Below, one piece after another: positions 8,862-17,248 of a stretch of 50,336 nucleotides of DNA. The position numbers and the translations under genes were made by a program. Position 1 is the stretch's first letter. The number at the start of each line of letters is the position of its first letter. This DNA comes from SAR202 cluster bacterium (GTDB lineage: Bacteria > Chloroflexota > Dehalococcoidia > Lucifugimonadales > UBA3495). Location of the stretch: positions 1-50,336 of the forward strand of contig JABMNL010000062.1 in assembly GCA_013204585.1 (NCBI GenBank), in the 5' to 3' direction. A model generated the notes under the pieces. That model had not been told where the DNA came from. It saw only the letters and a program-made list of their open reading frames with translations, and searched no databases.

Positions 8862-10133
8862 ATAGACGGCCATCGGGATGCCGACAATCTTAGCCAGCAG
8901 ATTGAATCGTTCTATCAGGTTAGCAAGTTCGTCGATTCCATTGACGATATTGAGAAGCTGCTGGAGTTAATCATGCACGAGACAGAGGCTGCGGTGGGGG
9001 CCGAAGCCGCCTGTATCGCCCTGTATGATGCTTCGGATAATCGTCTGCACATCAAGTTCGCTTCCGGTGAGAAAAGCGAAGCGGTTAAGGGCGTTAGCCT
9101 GGCGATGGGTCAAGGAATATTGGGGGAAGCGGCCGCCACCAATTCGACGGTCCGGGTTGACGCCGTCCAAGAGGACTCCAGATTCGACGGGTCTGTGGAC
9201 AAAAAAACCAAGTTCGCAACCAGAAGCATCTTGGCCACGCCTATCCGGCGACGCCAGGGGCTTCTTGGCGTTTTGGAGGTAATCAATAAACGAGGCGAAC
9301 TCGTGTTTAGCGAGTCCGATGCCCGGCTGCTGGAGATTCTTGCCGGCCAAGCCGGAATCGCCATTGAGAACGCCCGGCTTCTCGAGCGCACTCTGCAATC
9401 CGACCGATTGTCGACCGTTGGCAAAATGGCGTCCAGCATTATCCATGACTTCAAGACACCCCTGACGGTAATCCAAGGATTCGTCGACTTACTAGGCAAC
9501 CCCAATACATCCGAAGAGAAACGACAGACCTATTCCAAATTAATCCAAGACGAGGTCAAAGGCTTTCTCACCTCGGCCCAGGACATGTTGCAATACGCAC
9601 GGGGCGAAACACGTCTCAGCGTGGAAGAAGTCGAAATAGACACCTGGCTAAACTCCATTGCAGACGTCCTCCGAATGAACCTGACGAAAGCGAATATTGA
9701 ATTGAAGACAGGGTTCGAATTCAAGGGAAAGGTCTGGTTGGACCAAGAGAAAATGCGAAGGGTAATCATGAATATGGCCTCCAATGCCCGCGATGCCATG
9801 CCGGATGGTGGAACGTTCACAATCTCCACGGCCCAAAAAGGCAATCATTGGCAGCTAGGGCTGCACGATACGGGTTTCGGAATTCCGGTTGAGCAACGAT
9901 CGAAGATTTTTGAGCTATTTGCCACCTTCGGAAAGCAAAACGGCACCGGATTGGGGCTGGCAATGGTGGGAGACATAGTAGAAGGGCATGGTGGGAGCAT
10001 CAGGGTAGAAAGCTGTGTAGTTGGCGAAAATGACAACACAAACTCAGGCACCTCGTTCATCATCAGCGCACCTATTTCCCGACCAGGAACAGCGAGTGGA
10101 AAAAGCTCCAGCGAAGCGGGCTATCGAGATTAG
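8862..10133 (+). CDS. GAF-domain sensor histidine kinase
   Basis: A soluble kinase: GAF domain (AEAACIALYDASDNRLHIKF, GILGEAAATN, ATPIRRRQGLLGVLEV), HisKA box SSIIHDFKTPLTVIQGF with phospho-His, N box NMASNARDAMPDGG, G1 DTGFGIP and G2 GTGLGLAMV. The first ATG is at 8973, giving 386 residues, but the same frame upstream encodes the helix that normally precedes GAF (LSQQIESFYQVSKFVDSIDD). The frame is open only to a TAA at about 8844 and contains no ATG, GTG or TTG there. AGGGAGGAAT stands just before an ATA codon at 8862, which I take as the likely start (423 residues). Partner unknown; the orphan receivers of this island are candidates. Confidence 0.85.
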   Translation: MDGHRDADNLSQQIESFYQVSKFVDSIDDIEKLLELIMHETEAAVGAEAACIALYDASDNRLHIKFASGEKSEAVKGVSLAMGQGILGEAAATNSTVRVDAVQEDSRFDGSVDKKTKFATRSILATPIRRRQGLLGVLEVINKRGELVFSESDARLLEILAGQAGIAIENARLLERTLQSDRLSTVGKMASSIIHDFKTPLTVIQGFVDLLGNPNTSEEKRQTYSKLIQDEVKGFLTSAQDMLQYARGETRLSVEEVEIDTWLNSIADVLRMNLTKANIELKTGFEFKGKVWLDQEKMRRVIMNMASNARDAMPDGGTFTISTAQKGNHWQLGLHDTGFGIPVEQRSKIFELFATFGKQNGTGLGLAMVGDIVEGHGGSIRVESCVVGENDNTNSGTSFIISAPISRPGTASGKSSSEAGYRD

Positions 10134-10901
10134 AATTCTAGGCGTCCACAATCTAGAATGACTGGCAACACGACACACCCGCTTTCTAATTAATCGTGTT
10201 TTGGCCTTGGACGCAGGCAGCCTGACCAGTTCCTTAACTACCGCTGAACAAGCCCAGATTTCCGACATCTTGGTCTCACACAGCCATTTCGACCACATAC
10301 GGGACATTCCGACCCTGGGACTCTCTACCCTCTGGGAACCCGGGTCCACCAGTGTTCACGGATTGCCAGATACTTTAAGCGCGATTCACGAGCACTTCTT
10401 GAACTGGAAGATATACCCCGATTTTACCGAAGGACTAAACAACGCTCCGGCCAAACTCCAGTTCCGGCCAGTGGAGCCGAAACAAGCGTTCACGGTGCTG
10501 GATTACCAAATAAAACCCGTACCAGTCCCTCACCCTGTGCCATGCGTCGGCTACATTGTAAAATCTAGCTCCGGGGCCAGCATTGCGTATACCGGGGACA
10601 CCGGAGGCGGCTTAAAATCGTTTCTCCATGACCCTATGCAGCCAGGGATACTGTTCGTGGATGTCACCTTCCCCAATCGTCTGCATGACTTGGCTGATAC
10701 CCACCGGACACCTCATCCCGTGCAGCCTACAGAAAGAGTTGTTGACCGCATTGGCAGACGGCGTCACTCCGCCACGTATTGTTGCGGTCCACATCGCCCC
10801 CCCAACACCAAGACGAAGTGGCAAAAGAGCTTGAAGACGTGTCCGGCGAAATAGGCGTCGAAATAGAAATAGGCTGCGAAGGGATGCGGATTTCCGTATA
10901 A
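10096..10901 (+). pseudogene. Broken metallo-beta-lactamase gene, class II cyclic-nucleotide phosphodiesterase-like
   Basis: Readable pieces form one MBL-fold protein: IEIRILGVHNLE, then LATRHTRFLINRVLALDAGS, the metal motif SHSHFDHIRDIPTLG, PHPVPCVGYIV, IAYTGDTGGG, DVTFPNRLHDLAD, GHLIPCSLQKELLTALADG and PPRIVAVHIAP. It is interrupted three times: an in-frame TGA at 10159-10161, a +1 shift near 10695-10710, and a +1 shift at a run of seven C (10797-10803), after which the last frame continues (QDEVAKELEDV...) to TAA at 10899. The start is uncertain; a GTG at 10096 would overlap the kinase gene. The motif and GDTGG region resemble class II cAMP phosphodiesterases. Sequencing error could explain the C run but hardly all three lesions. 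Confidence 0.8.
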
Positions 10902-10920
10902 CCAGCAAGGCATACCTAAA

Positions 10921-10955
10921 AAAGTAGGGGCGCGGCGTTGCCGCGCCCCTACTTT
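10921..10955 (-). terminator. Rho-independent terminator for tRNA-Leu
   Basis: AAAGTAGGGGCGCGGC (10921-10936) and its perfect complement (10940-10955) form a 16-bp GC-rich stem with a 3-base loop. Read on the minus strand it is followed by a run of six T (complement of 10918-10923), so it ends the tRNA transcript. Confidence 0.88.
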
Positions 10956-10973
10956 CTGTTCCATAATGAACGA

Positions 10974-11057
10974 TGGTGCCGAAGGTCAGAGTCGAACTGA
11001 CACGGGTTGCCCCACTGGTTTTTGAGACCAGCGCGTCTACCATTCCGCCACTTCGGC
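10974..11057 (-). tRNA. tRNA-Leu(CAA)
   Basis: The minus strand folds as a class II tRNA: acceptor GCCGAAG/CTTCGGC, anticodon stem CTGGT/ACCAG with loop CTCAAAA (anticodon CAA, reading UUG), a variable arm TGGGGCAACCCG, T arm with GTTCGAC, and an encoded 3' CCA (complement of 10974-10976). It decodes TTG, consistent with a genome that uses TTG freely. It has its own terminator and a TATAAT-like box upstream. Confidence 0.97.
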
Positions 11058-11070
11058 ACGTTCGCTTGGT

Positions 11071-11076
11071 ATTATA
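11071..11076 (-). promoter_or_regulatory. -10 box of the tRNA-Leu promoter
   Basis: Complement of ATTATA gives a perfect TATAAT 14 bases before the mature tRNA 5' end. A matching -35 hexamer at the proper distance is weak, so the promoter call rests on the -10 box and position. Confidence 0.5.
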
Positions 11077-11121
11077 CGTTATGAACGCCAGTACGGAAGA
11101 GGGTTAACAGAGGACTTTATC

Positions 11122-11586
11122 GTGGCAGACAAAGTTGACATGAAGACTTACCCGGTTACTTTGGGTGACGGGCGCACTACTGAGGAGCTGGTGGCGGCAG
11201 CCAAATATGGCTATTGCCATTCGCAGGTATTCTCCGACAATTTCCCGGTTAGGCCCTTTGTGGAGAAGCCGGTGCGGGAGATTGTCCTAATTAGCTTCGA
11301 CCACCCTGTATCGTCCGAAGAGGCCACCGCAGAAGCGGCCAAACAGGGCCTGAAGCGCCCATACTACGAAGACGCTCTGTATTTCGGGATATTGTACCCG
11401 GATGTCCAACTAGATGGGCCTGTAGGTTTTCTCCATGACCCTTGGCTGGGCAATCACGGGCGTCGCGACGCCATTTGCCTCTGGAACAACGCAGGACGGC
11501 GGGAACTGGGCCTAGAGGGATTCGACGACCTCTGGGAAACCAATTATCGACTGGCTTTCGTGCGTGGGACGGAGCCCAGTTCTTAG
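11122..11586 (+). CDS. Conserved-looking protein of unknown function
   Basis: A 154-residue soluble protein that I do not recognise. GTG start preceded by AGAGGA eight bases upstream. It has no signal peptide, membrane segment or obvious cofactor motif. Notable stretches are YGYCHSQVFSDNFPVRP and GFLHDPWLGNHGRRDAICLW near the middle and end, with clustered aromatic, His and Asp residues that might form a binding site. It stands alone between the tRNA and the rpmH promoter. Codon use and composition match the neighbours. Confidence 0.65.
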   Translation: MADKVDMKTYPVTLGDGRTTEELVAAAKYGYCHSQVFSDNFPVRPFVEKPVREIVLISFDHPVSSEEATAEAAKQGLKRPYYEDALYFGILYPDVQLDGPVGFLHDPWLGNHGRRDAICLWNNAGRRELGLEGFDDLWETNYRLAFVRGTEPSS

Positions 11587-11624
11587 CAAGCTCCCAAATA
11601 TGCAGAGCATATCTTGCTCGCTCC

Positions 11625-11653
11625 TTGACGGCATATTTGGGCACGCCTATAAT
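11625..11653 (+). promoter_or_regulatory. Sigma70-type promoter of the rpmH operon
   Basis: TTGACG (11625-11630), 17-base spacer, TATAAT (11648-11653). Five of six and six of six consensus bases at ideal spacing. The start of transcription would be near 11660, leaving a leader of about 18 bases before rpmH with AAGGA in it. Confidence 0.88.
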
Positions 11654-11677
11654 TCCATCGAGTAAGGATGTATTTTT

Positions 11678-11815
11678 GTGCCTAAACGTACCTATCAACC
11701 CAAAAAACGACGCCGGTTTCGCGTCCATGGCTTCCGCCATCGCTCCAGCACTTCCGACGGGCGAGCGGTTCTAAAACGGCGGCGCTTCAAGGGCCGTCAC
11801 AAGTTGACCGTCTAA
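11678..11815 (+). CDS. rpmH: 50S ribosomal protein L34
   Basis: A 45-residue, very basic protein beginning [19 protein letters not shown] and ending [14 protein letters not shown], the L34 pattern of the large ribosomal subunit. GTG start preceded by AAGGA. It is first in the classical rpmH-rnpA-yidD-yidC-jag order behind a strong promoter, with rnpA following 15 bases later. No dnaA or recognisable origin is seen beside it. Confidence 0.97.
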   Translation: MPKRTYQPKKRRRFRVHGFRHRSSTSDGRAVLKRRRFKGRHKLTV

Positions 11816-11830
11816 AGTCAGCGCCTGGTA

Positions 11831-12223
11831 ATGCAGCGCAGGCATCGGCTAACGGGCAGTAAACGATTCTCTCAGATTCATGTTGAGGGCAGCAGCGCAG
11901 CCAACCGGTTATTGGTCATTAGATACTTGGCCAACGATTCAGGCTGCAGCCGCTTCGGCTTCCTGGTAAGCAAACGCATCGGCAACGCAGTCGTCAGAAA
12001 CAGGGTGAAACGCAGGTTGCGGGAGGCAGTTCGCCTCAACCCGGTAATTGACGGCTGGGACGCATTGTTTATAGCCCGCCGCGGGGCTGGAACTGCCAAG
12101 TTCCAGGAACTAAAGGACGCAACGGATAACCTGTTGCGGCGCGCAAAATTGGTGGACGCTAGTCCACAGCCCACCGGTCCAGGGCAATCTGTGGACCAGC
12201 CCTCAGAGTCGTCGGCTACCTAA
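11831..12223 (+). CDS. rnpA: Ribonuclease P protein component
   Basis: 130 residues. The conserved RNA-binding signature is clear: RFGFLVSKRIGNAVVRNRVKRRLREAVR, with the NRVKRRLRE helix that contacts RNase P RNA. Begins MQRRHRLTGSKRFSQ as usual. It assists the catalytic RNA in removing 5' leaders from tRNA precursors. The last 20 residues (PQPTGPGQSVDQPSESSAT) are a low-complexity tail. Co-transcribed with rpmH upstream and yidD downstream. Confidence 0.96.
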   Translation: MQRRHRLTGSKRFSQIHVEGSSAANRLLVIRYLANDSGCSRFGFLVSKRIGNAVVRNRVKRRLREAVRLNPVIDGWDALFIARRGAGTAKFQELKDATDNLLRRAKLVDASPQPTGPGQSVDQPSESSAT

Positions 12224-12275
12224 CTGACCAGTTGATTTGCTTGCCATCAGGATTGAGTACCAGCGGATTTGCCAA

Positions 12276-12485
12276 ATGAAGCATGCCGTAATATTTGTGA
12301 TTTGGGTCTATCAAAGGACCCTCTCACCTTTTCTGCCCACTTCATGCCGGTTTTATCCCAGTTGCTCTCACTACTCTCAGGAAGCGGTCGAGAAATATGG
12401 AGTCCTTAAGGGAACCTGGCTTGGTATTAGGCGGCTTGGGCGTTGCCGTCCCCTGGGCGGCCAAGGTTACGACCCTGTACCGTGA
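12276..12485 (+). CDS. yidD: Membrane protein insertion efficiency factor YidD
   Basis: 69 residues from ATG 12276 (the frame is open further up to 12237, but the family starts at this Met followed by an amphipathic helix, [17 protein letters not shown]). The family signature [19 protein letters not shown] is present with both cysteines, and the end [15 protein letters not shown] is typical. It sits at the inner face of the membrane and helps YidC-dependent insertion. Its stop codon overlaps a GTG that probably starts the next gene. Confidence 0.95.
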   Translation: MKHAVIFVIWVYQRTLSPFLPTSCRFYPSCSHYSQEAVEKYGVLKGTWLGIRRLGRCRPLGGQGYDPVP

Positions 12486-13834
12486 GCAGACCTAAACCAT
12501 TGTTGGATTCTATTAACTTCCAATCAATTACCCAATCAATTACGAAGAGATTTACGAAAACTACTACGAATACTTTTAATATCACCCCTAGGAATTTACT
12601 CCGACTGATAATCGGGAACCGACGATTATCGGGCAGCCACTTAGCTAAGACGGTACGGCCAGACGCATCTCCTACCCATGGGAGAAAGACAAGCTGGCAG
12701 TTGCTGGTTCTCTGCGCTGCAATACTTCTACCCCTACTTGCGGCCTGTTCCCAGAACATTGGCGGCGAGCCTACCGGCTGGAACCCGCCGGTTAGCAAAG
12801 ACGGCATGGTCTACGTCGGAACCAAAAATGGTCAAGTAAAGGCCTACGTCGACAATGGCTTCGAAGGTGGCGTTCGAGAAAGCTGGACCTTCCCTCCTCC
12901 CGCTCAGACTCAAATTGACCTGAAAGGGGTCTACAGCACGCCTATAGTAGTTGGCGACCTGGTTTACGTCACCGCACAAAACGGATTTATCTACGCCATC
13001 AACAAAGACTCAGGCTCCGTTGCCGACGGTGGCTGGCAAAGGCCCCAGGGCCAACCGATAGACTTGGAGCCTTTGGTCGCCGGACCGGCCTACGACCCTA
13101 AGAACGACCTGGTATTGGTGCCGTCCGAAGACGGGAAACTCTATGCTTATTCCGCCAAGTCCGGAGACCAGGCTTGGAATCCCTTCGTCACCGGTGACAG
13201 CATCTGGTCCACCCCGGCGGTGGACAACGGCATTGGCTACTTTGGCTCCCACGACCGCAAGCTGTATGCGGTAACGCTGAACGACGGCAAAGAACTCTGG
13301 CAGTATGAAACAGGCGGAGTGATAGCCGGAAAGCCGCTGGTTGTAGACGGTATGGTTATCGCTGGGTCATTCGATAAATCCCTCTACGCTATTTCCATCG
13401 AAGACGGGACAGTCCAGTGGACCTTCGAGGGCGACAACTGGTTCTGGGCCGGGGCCGTCACCGACGGAACCACCATCTTTGCCCCGAACATGGACGGCAA
13501 CATCTACGCCCTGGACCGCAACGGGAATCTGCTCTGGAAGCACGATGTGGGCGCGGCTATAGTGTCTTCCCCCGCGTTGGTGCCAGCGGGATTAGTGGTG
13601 GCCGCCAAAGATGGCAGGATTATCTTGCTGGACACTGGGGCCCAAGACCTGGGCCTACAGCGGGAACTGTCCAATCTGGCCCTAGGCGATACCCAGATAA
13701 AGGCCTCCCTGTTTGCTGAAGGCGATTCGGTCTACGTCGGCTCCCAGGACAACGAGGTCAGGCGGATTGAGGTTAAGCGCGGCCAGGTGATTGTGTGGTG
13801 CCTGCACACCGAACAGGTGTTATGCAACAACTAG
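12482..13834 (+). CDS. PQQ-type beta-propeller lipoprotein
   Basis: About 450 residues. A lipoprotein-type signal ([18 protein letters not shown]) is followed by seven or eight blades of PQQ/BamB type, for example [86 protein letters not shown] and [14 protein letters not shown]. The start is uncertain: no ATG lies near the signal. A GTG at 12482 overlapping the yidD stop (GTGA) suggests coupling but leaves about 60 unusual residues before the hydrophobic core. Location between yidD and yidC suggests a role in cell-surface protein folding or assembly, by analogy with BamB; no outer-membrane machinery is implied. Confidence 0.85.
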   Translation: MSRPKPLLDSINFQSITQSITKRFTKTTTNTFNITPRNLLRLIIGNRRLSGSHLAKTVRPDASPTHGRKTSWQLLVLCAAILLPLLAACSQNIGGEPTGWNPPVSKDGMVYVGTKNGQVKAYVDNGFEGGVRESWTFPPPAQTQIDLKGVYSTPIVVGDLVYVTAQNGFIYAINKDSGSVADGGWQRPQGQPIDLEPLVAGPAYDPKNDLVLVPSEDGKLYAYSAKSGDQAWNPFVTGDSIWSTPAVDNGIGYFGSHDRKLYAVTLNDGKELWQYETGGVIAGKPLVVDGMVIAGSFDKSLYAISIEDGTVQWTFEGDNWFWAGAVTDGTTIFAPNMDGNIYALDRNGNLLWKHDVGAAIVSSPALVPAGLVVAAKDGRIILLDTGAQDLGLQRELSNLALGDTQIKASLFAEGDSVYVGSQDNEVRRIEVKRGQVIVWCLHTEQVLCNN

Positions 13835-13893
13835 AAACAAACAACAATAAAATGGCCCGGCCATTAGCCGTGCCAGTAGCGAGGTAGGACTCT

Positions 13894-14835
13894 TTGGAGG
13901 CCATATCATTCCTCTGGACCGAATTAATCATTCGGCCCATGCTCAACGGAATGGTGGTGCTGTACACCATCTGCTTCAATCAGTTGGGTGTGGCAATCAT
14001 CATATTCACCGTCATAGTGCGGATGGTCACGCTGCCCTTGACGTTGAAGCAGCTAAAGCAGATGCGGGCGATGAGTTCTCTGCAGCCACGGTTGAAAGAG
14101 ATTCAAGACCGCTATTCCAGGGACAAATCCCGGGTCTCTCAAGAGACCATGCGCCTCTATCGGGAGGCCGGAGTAAGCCCCATTGGCTGTCTGGGCCCAA
14201 TGATTATCCAGATGCCCATCCTCATTGGCCTGTTCCGGGTGTTAATCCAGATTGTGTTTTCGCGCCCCGACAATCTGGTCGGATTTTCGGAAAAGCTGTA
14301 CACCTGGATACCGATGACCTCCGTATTCTCGGCGGCGCCGCTAAACGCCCAGTTCTTCTGGCTCGACCTAGCAGAACCCGACCCCAGCAAACTAATTTTG
14401 CCGGTGTTGGTCTTCGCAACTACCTGGGTTCAGCAGAAGATGACCACCCAGCCGTCGAGCGACCCCCGTCAGTCAGGCAATCAGGCAATGATGCTCTGGA
14501 TGATGCCGCTGATGATTGCATTTTTCTCGTACACCCTGCCCAGTGGTCTGTCCCTGTACTGGATAACGTCCAACTCAATTGGTATCGCTATTCAATATTT
14601 CGTTACTGGTGGCTGGGGACCCTTGTTCCCGCTATTCCCCAAAGCCAACCCTGAAGCGGTCCCTGTCGCGGCTTCTAGGACGGCGGCCCGGCCATCCGAA
14701 GATGATTCACCGGAGGAGATAGTAGAAGATGGAAGAGATAGTAATGAGCGCCCGAACCGTCGACGAAGCAATCGAGCTAGCGTTGAAAGAACTCGACGTC
14801 GACCGAAACGAGGCCGAGGTAGAAATACTAAGTAG
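13894..14835 (+). CDS. yidC: Membrane protein insertase YidC (Oxa1 family)
   Basis: 313 residues, TTG start behind GGTAGGA. Short form without the large periplasmic domain. Membrane helices include NQLGVAIIIFTVIVRMVTLP (with the conserved positively charged Arg of the hydrophilic groove), GCLGPMIIQMPILIGLFRVL, and helices around LILPVLVFATTW and MMLWMMPLMIAFFSYTLPSG. The cytoplasmic loop LKQLKQMRAMSSLQPRLKEI is typical. The C-terminus is a long Arg-rich tail (RRRSNRAS...RRPKRGRGRNTK) suited to ribosome binding. The last 92 bases or more of this tail are also the beginning of jag in another frame. Confidence 0.96.
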   Translation: MEAISFLWTELIIRPMLNGMVVLYTICFNQLGVAIIIFTVIVRMVTLPLTLKQLKQMRAMSSLQPRLKEIQDRYSRDKSRVSQETMRLYREAGVSPIGCLGPMIIQMPILIGLFRVLIQIVFSRPDNLVGFSEKLYTWIPMTSVFSAAPLNAQFFWLDLAEPDPSKLILPVLVFATTWVQQKMTTQPSSDPRQSGNQAMMLWMMPLMIAFFSYTLPSGLSLYWITSNSIGIAIQYFVTGGWGPLFPLFPKANPEAVPVAASRTAARPSEDDSPEEIVEDGRDSNERPNRRRSNRASVERTRRRPKRGRGRNTK

Positions 14836-15460
14836 GGGCAAGACCGGCTTCCTGGGCATCGGCTCAGAGGTCGCCCGGGTTCGGGCCAGAAAACTATCAG
14901 CCGGTGGCCTCGCCTCAAGCACACCCACCGAAGCAACTGCCATCAGGGAAACAAGTTCTGGACGCCCGGCCAGCACAGGAACGGCAACCGCCGGAGGCGA
15001 CAATGTTGCCAGCGCGGCCCTCGCTGCCGTAACCCATATTTTGGAATTGGGCAACGTGAACGTCACCAAGACACTTCGTGCCGCCAACGACCCCGAATCT
15101 GGCGGACCTATTATTGATTTAGCCGGCGAAGACTCCGGTCTGTTGATAGGTCGCCGAGGTCAGACGTTGCAGGCCCTACAGTTCCTGGTCAATTTGATTA
15201 TCCGAAGAGAGTTTGAAGGCGTTCGTGTTACCCTGGACGTTGAAAACTACCGCCAGCGGCGCGAAGCATCCCTACGCGACATGGCAGAGAAAATAGGCGC
15301 ACGAGTGGCCCAGACCAACCGCAGCATCACCCTAGAGCCAATGTCCCCAGCTGACCGCCGAATCATCCACACCAGCCTTTCGGAGCACCCTGGGGTATCA
15401 ACCGAAAGCACCGGAGAGGGCGAAGGCCGCAAAGTCACAGTGATGCCGAAACGGGACTAA
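14744..15460 (+). CDS. jag: Jag/KhpB RNA-binding protein
   Basis: 238 residues from the ATG at 14744 (another in-frame ATG lies at 14729). Jag_N domain (ARTVDEAIELALKELDVD, GKTGFLGIGSEVARVRA), a variable linker, a KH domain with loop IGRRGQTLQALQFLVN, and an R3H domain (MSPADRRIIHTSLSEHPG, with the R-R-x-x-H signature). Binds RNA and partners KhpA in Gram-positive bacteria, affecting cell division and envelope. The Jag_N domain is clearly coding within the overlap with yidC, so the overlap of roughly 92-107 bases is genuine. Last gene of the rpmH operon. Confidence 0.95.
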   Translation: MSARTVDEAIELALKELDVDRNEAEVEILSRGKTGFLGIGSEVARVRARKLSAGGLASSTPTEATAIRETSSGRPASTGTATAGGDNVASAALAAVTHILELGNVNVTKTLRAANDPESGGPIIDLAGEDSGLLIGRRGQTLQALQFLVNLIIRREFEGVRVTLDVENYRQRREASLRDMAEKIGARVAQTNRSITLEPMSPADRRIIHTSLSEHPGVSTESTGEGEGRKVTVMPKRD

Positions 15461-15595
15461 TAGACCATATAAACGGTACTTGCGCACCTATCACTTACGC
15501 CGGAGTCACTGCATCATGAGTACCCAGACTTCGTAAAAACCCGAAAAAAGCCCTGAACCGATTTCGGAAAGTCTTTTAAATCGAGTGTCTTCAAG

Positions 15596-15625
15596 TTGAC
15601 CACTGCAAAATGGAGTACATAAAAT
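15596..15625 (+). promoter_or_regulatory. purF promoter, probably giving a leaderless mRNA
   Basis: TTGACC (15596-15601), 18-base spacer, TAAAAT (15620-15625). Each hexamer matches consensus at five of six positions. A start about seven bases after the -10 box falls on the GTG start codon of purF at 15632. No Shine-Dalgarno sequence precedes that GTG, which agrees with a leaderless transcript. Confidence 0.6.
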
Positions 15626-15631
15626 AACGTC

Positions 15632-17086
15632 GTGAGTAGCGAGCTGGAACTACCCTTCGGTCGTGTCCCATTTGACCACCCCAAAGAAGAGTGTGGGGTG
15701 ATAGGTGTATTCACCCCTGAAGGAGAGGCCAGCCGTTTGGCTTTCTTCGGACTGTTTGCCCTGCAACACCGTGGTCAAGAAAGCGCCGGCATTGCGGCCG
15801 CCAACGGCGAAAACGTAGTTGTCCATGCCGATATGGGCCTGGTGACCCAAATATTCAGGGAGCCAGATTTTTATCCCCTAGCTGGCAACATGGCCATTGG
15901 GCACACCCGATACTCCACCTCCGGCAGTAGTGAGCTCTGCAACGCTCAACCCCTCTTAGTTAACGGCCACTACGGCCCGTTGGCCCTAGCCAACAATGGC
16001 AACATCATCAACGCCGCCCAACTGAAAAAGCAGCTCCAAGACAATTGGAACTGCACCTTTAATTCCACCACCGACTCCGAAGTTATCGCCCTCATGCTCA
16101 ACCACTCCAGCGGCACGACTTGGGAGGAACGGATTTTCCAGTGCATGCGCCAGTTGGAAGGCGCCTACTCCATTGTGGCCCAGACCAAAGACACCATGAT
16201 TGCCGCCCGTGACCCATTGGGCATTCGGCCGCTCTGTTTGGGCAAATTGAACGGCGGCTGGGTCGTGGCATCAGAGTCATGCGCTCTCGACCATATTGGC
16301 GCTGAATACCTCAGGGAGTTGGAACCCGGTGAAGTCGTCATCGTTGACGGCAACGGTCTCCGTTCCGCCATCTGGTCAGGCGGCACAGGACGCCGTAACT
16401 TATGCGTGTTTGAGCTTATCTACTTCGCCCGGCCCGACAGCATAATGGACGGCCAATTAGTCCACACGGTAAGACAGCAGTTGGGCGCTCAGCTAGCCAT
16501 AGAACACCCGGTAGAAGCAGACTTGGTTATCGGCATTCCCGACTCTTCGACCGCAGCGGCAATCGGCTACGCGCAAGAATCGGGCATCCCCTATAGTGAA
16601 GGGTTGATTAAAAACCGCTATGTTGGCCGAACGTTTATCGAACCAGAACAGCGGCTCCGCGAACTGGGCGTGCGCCAAAAGTTCAACACCTTGGTGGAAG
16701 TTATCCAAGGGAAGCGATTAGTGGTGGTGGACGACAGCATCGTCCGTGGGACCACAACCCCCCATGTGGTGAACCTGCTTAGAAAAGGCGGCGCTAAAGA
16801 GGTCCATATGCGGGTCTGTGCTCCGCCAATCAAACACCCCTGTTTTATGGGCGTAGACATGGCCACCCGCAGGGAGCTATTGGCCGCCAACAAGACCCTG
16901 GACGAGATTAGCGAATATATCGGCGCAGACAGCCTAGGTTATCTCAGCGTAAAGGGCCTCATGAAGGTGGTCGGCGGTTCCGACGGTGGTTTCTGCGACG
17001 CTTGCTTCACCGGCAACTACCCGGTGCCCGTACAACTGGAGCTTTCCAAGTTTGCCTTGGAACATGGCTCACCAAGGTCAAATTAA
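15632..17086 (+). CDS. purF: Amidophosphoribosyltransferase (first step of purine synthesis)
   Basis: 484 residues, GTG start. N-terminal Ntn glutaminase domain with Cys21 as nucleophile after a propeptide (HPKEECGVIGVF), which would be cleaved; conserved FALQHRGQESAGIA and IGHTRYSTSG. C-terminal phosphoribosyltransferase domain with the PRPP loop VVVDDSIVRGTTT. Cysteines near the C-terminus (GGFCDACFTGNYP) and Cys in CAPPIKHPC fit the Fe-S-bearing Bacillus-type enzyme. Converts PRPP and glutamine to phosphoribosylamine in the cytoplasm. First of the purF-purM-purH set. Confidence 0.97.
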   Translation: MSSELELPFGRVPFDHPKEECGVIGVFTPEGEASRLAFFGLFALQHRGQESAGIAAANGENVVVHADMGLVTQIFREPDFYPLAGNMAIGHTRYSTSGSSELCNAQPLLVNGHYGPLALANNGNIINAAQLKKQLQDNWNCTFNSTTDSEVIALMLNHSSGTTWEERIFQCMRQLEGAYSIVAQTKDTMIAARDPLGIRPLCLGKLNGGWVVASESCALDHIGAEYLRELEPGEVVIVDGNGLRSAIWSGGTGRRNLCVFELIYFARPDSIMDGQLVHTVRQQLGAQLAIEHPVEADLVIGIPDSSTAAAIGYAQESGIPYSEGLIKNRYVGRTFIEPEQRLRELGVRQKFNTLVEVIQGKRLVVVDDSIVRGTTTPHVVNLLRKGGAKEVHMRVCAPPIKHPCFMGVDMATRRELLAANKTLDEISEYIGADSLGYLSVKGLMKVVGGSDGGFCDACFTGNYPVPVQLELSKFALEHGSPRSN

Positions 17087-17248
17087 CGCCAATACCTCTA
17101 AGCCAGTCCTCTTTTTATTTTCCGTATTTCGGGCGTTCCTGGGCGGTGGTCGCCCCTTGCCATCCTAGACCCCTTGAATTAACCTTTTACAGCGGCACAA
17201 AACCCCGGCTTGCCGCCGGGCGGATGGGAACGGGAGGACACCCTCAAT

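Noticed and set aside
10159-10161. TGA as a selenocysteine codon in the MBL gene
   Set aside because: No SECIS-like hairpin is evident, the position is not a catalytic one, and two frameshifts follow.
11600-11830. Replication origin near rpmH
   Set aside because: rpmH often lies near dnaA, but no dnaA gene or cluster of DnaA boxes is visible here.
12443-12481. Start of the PQQ propeller gene inside yidD
   Set aside because: The frame is open there but it would overlap the conserved YidD C-terminus; the GTG at the yidD stop is more likely.
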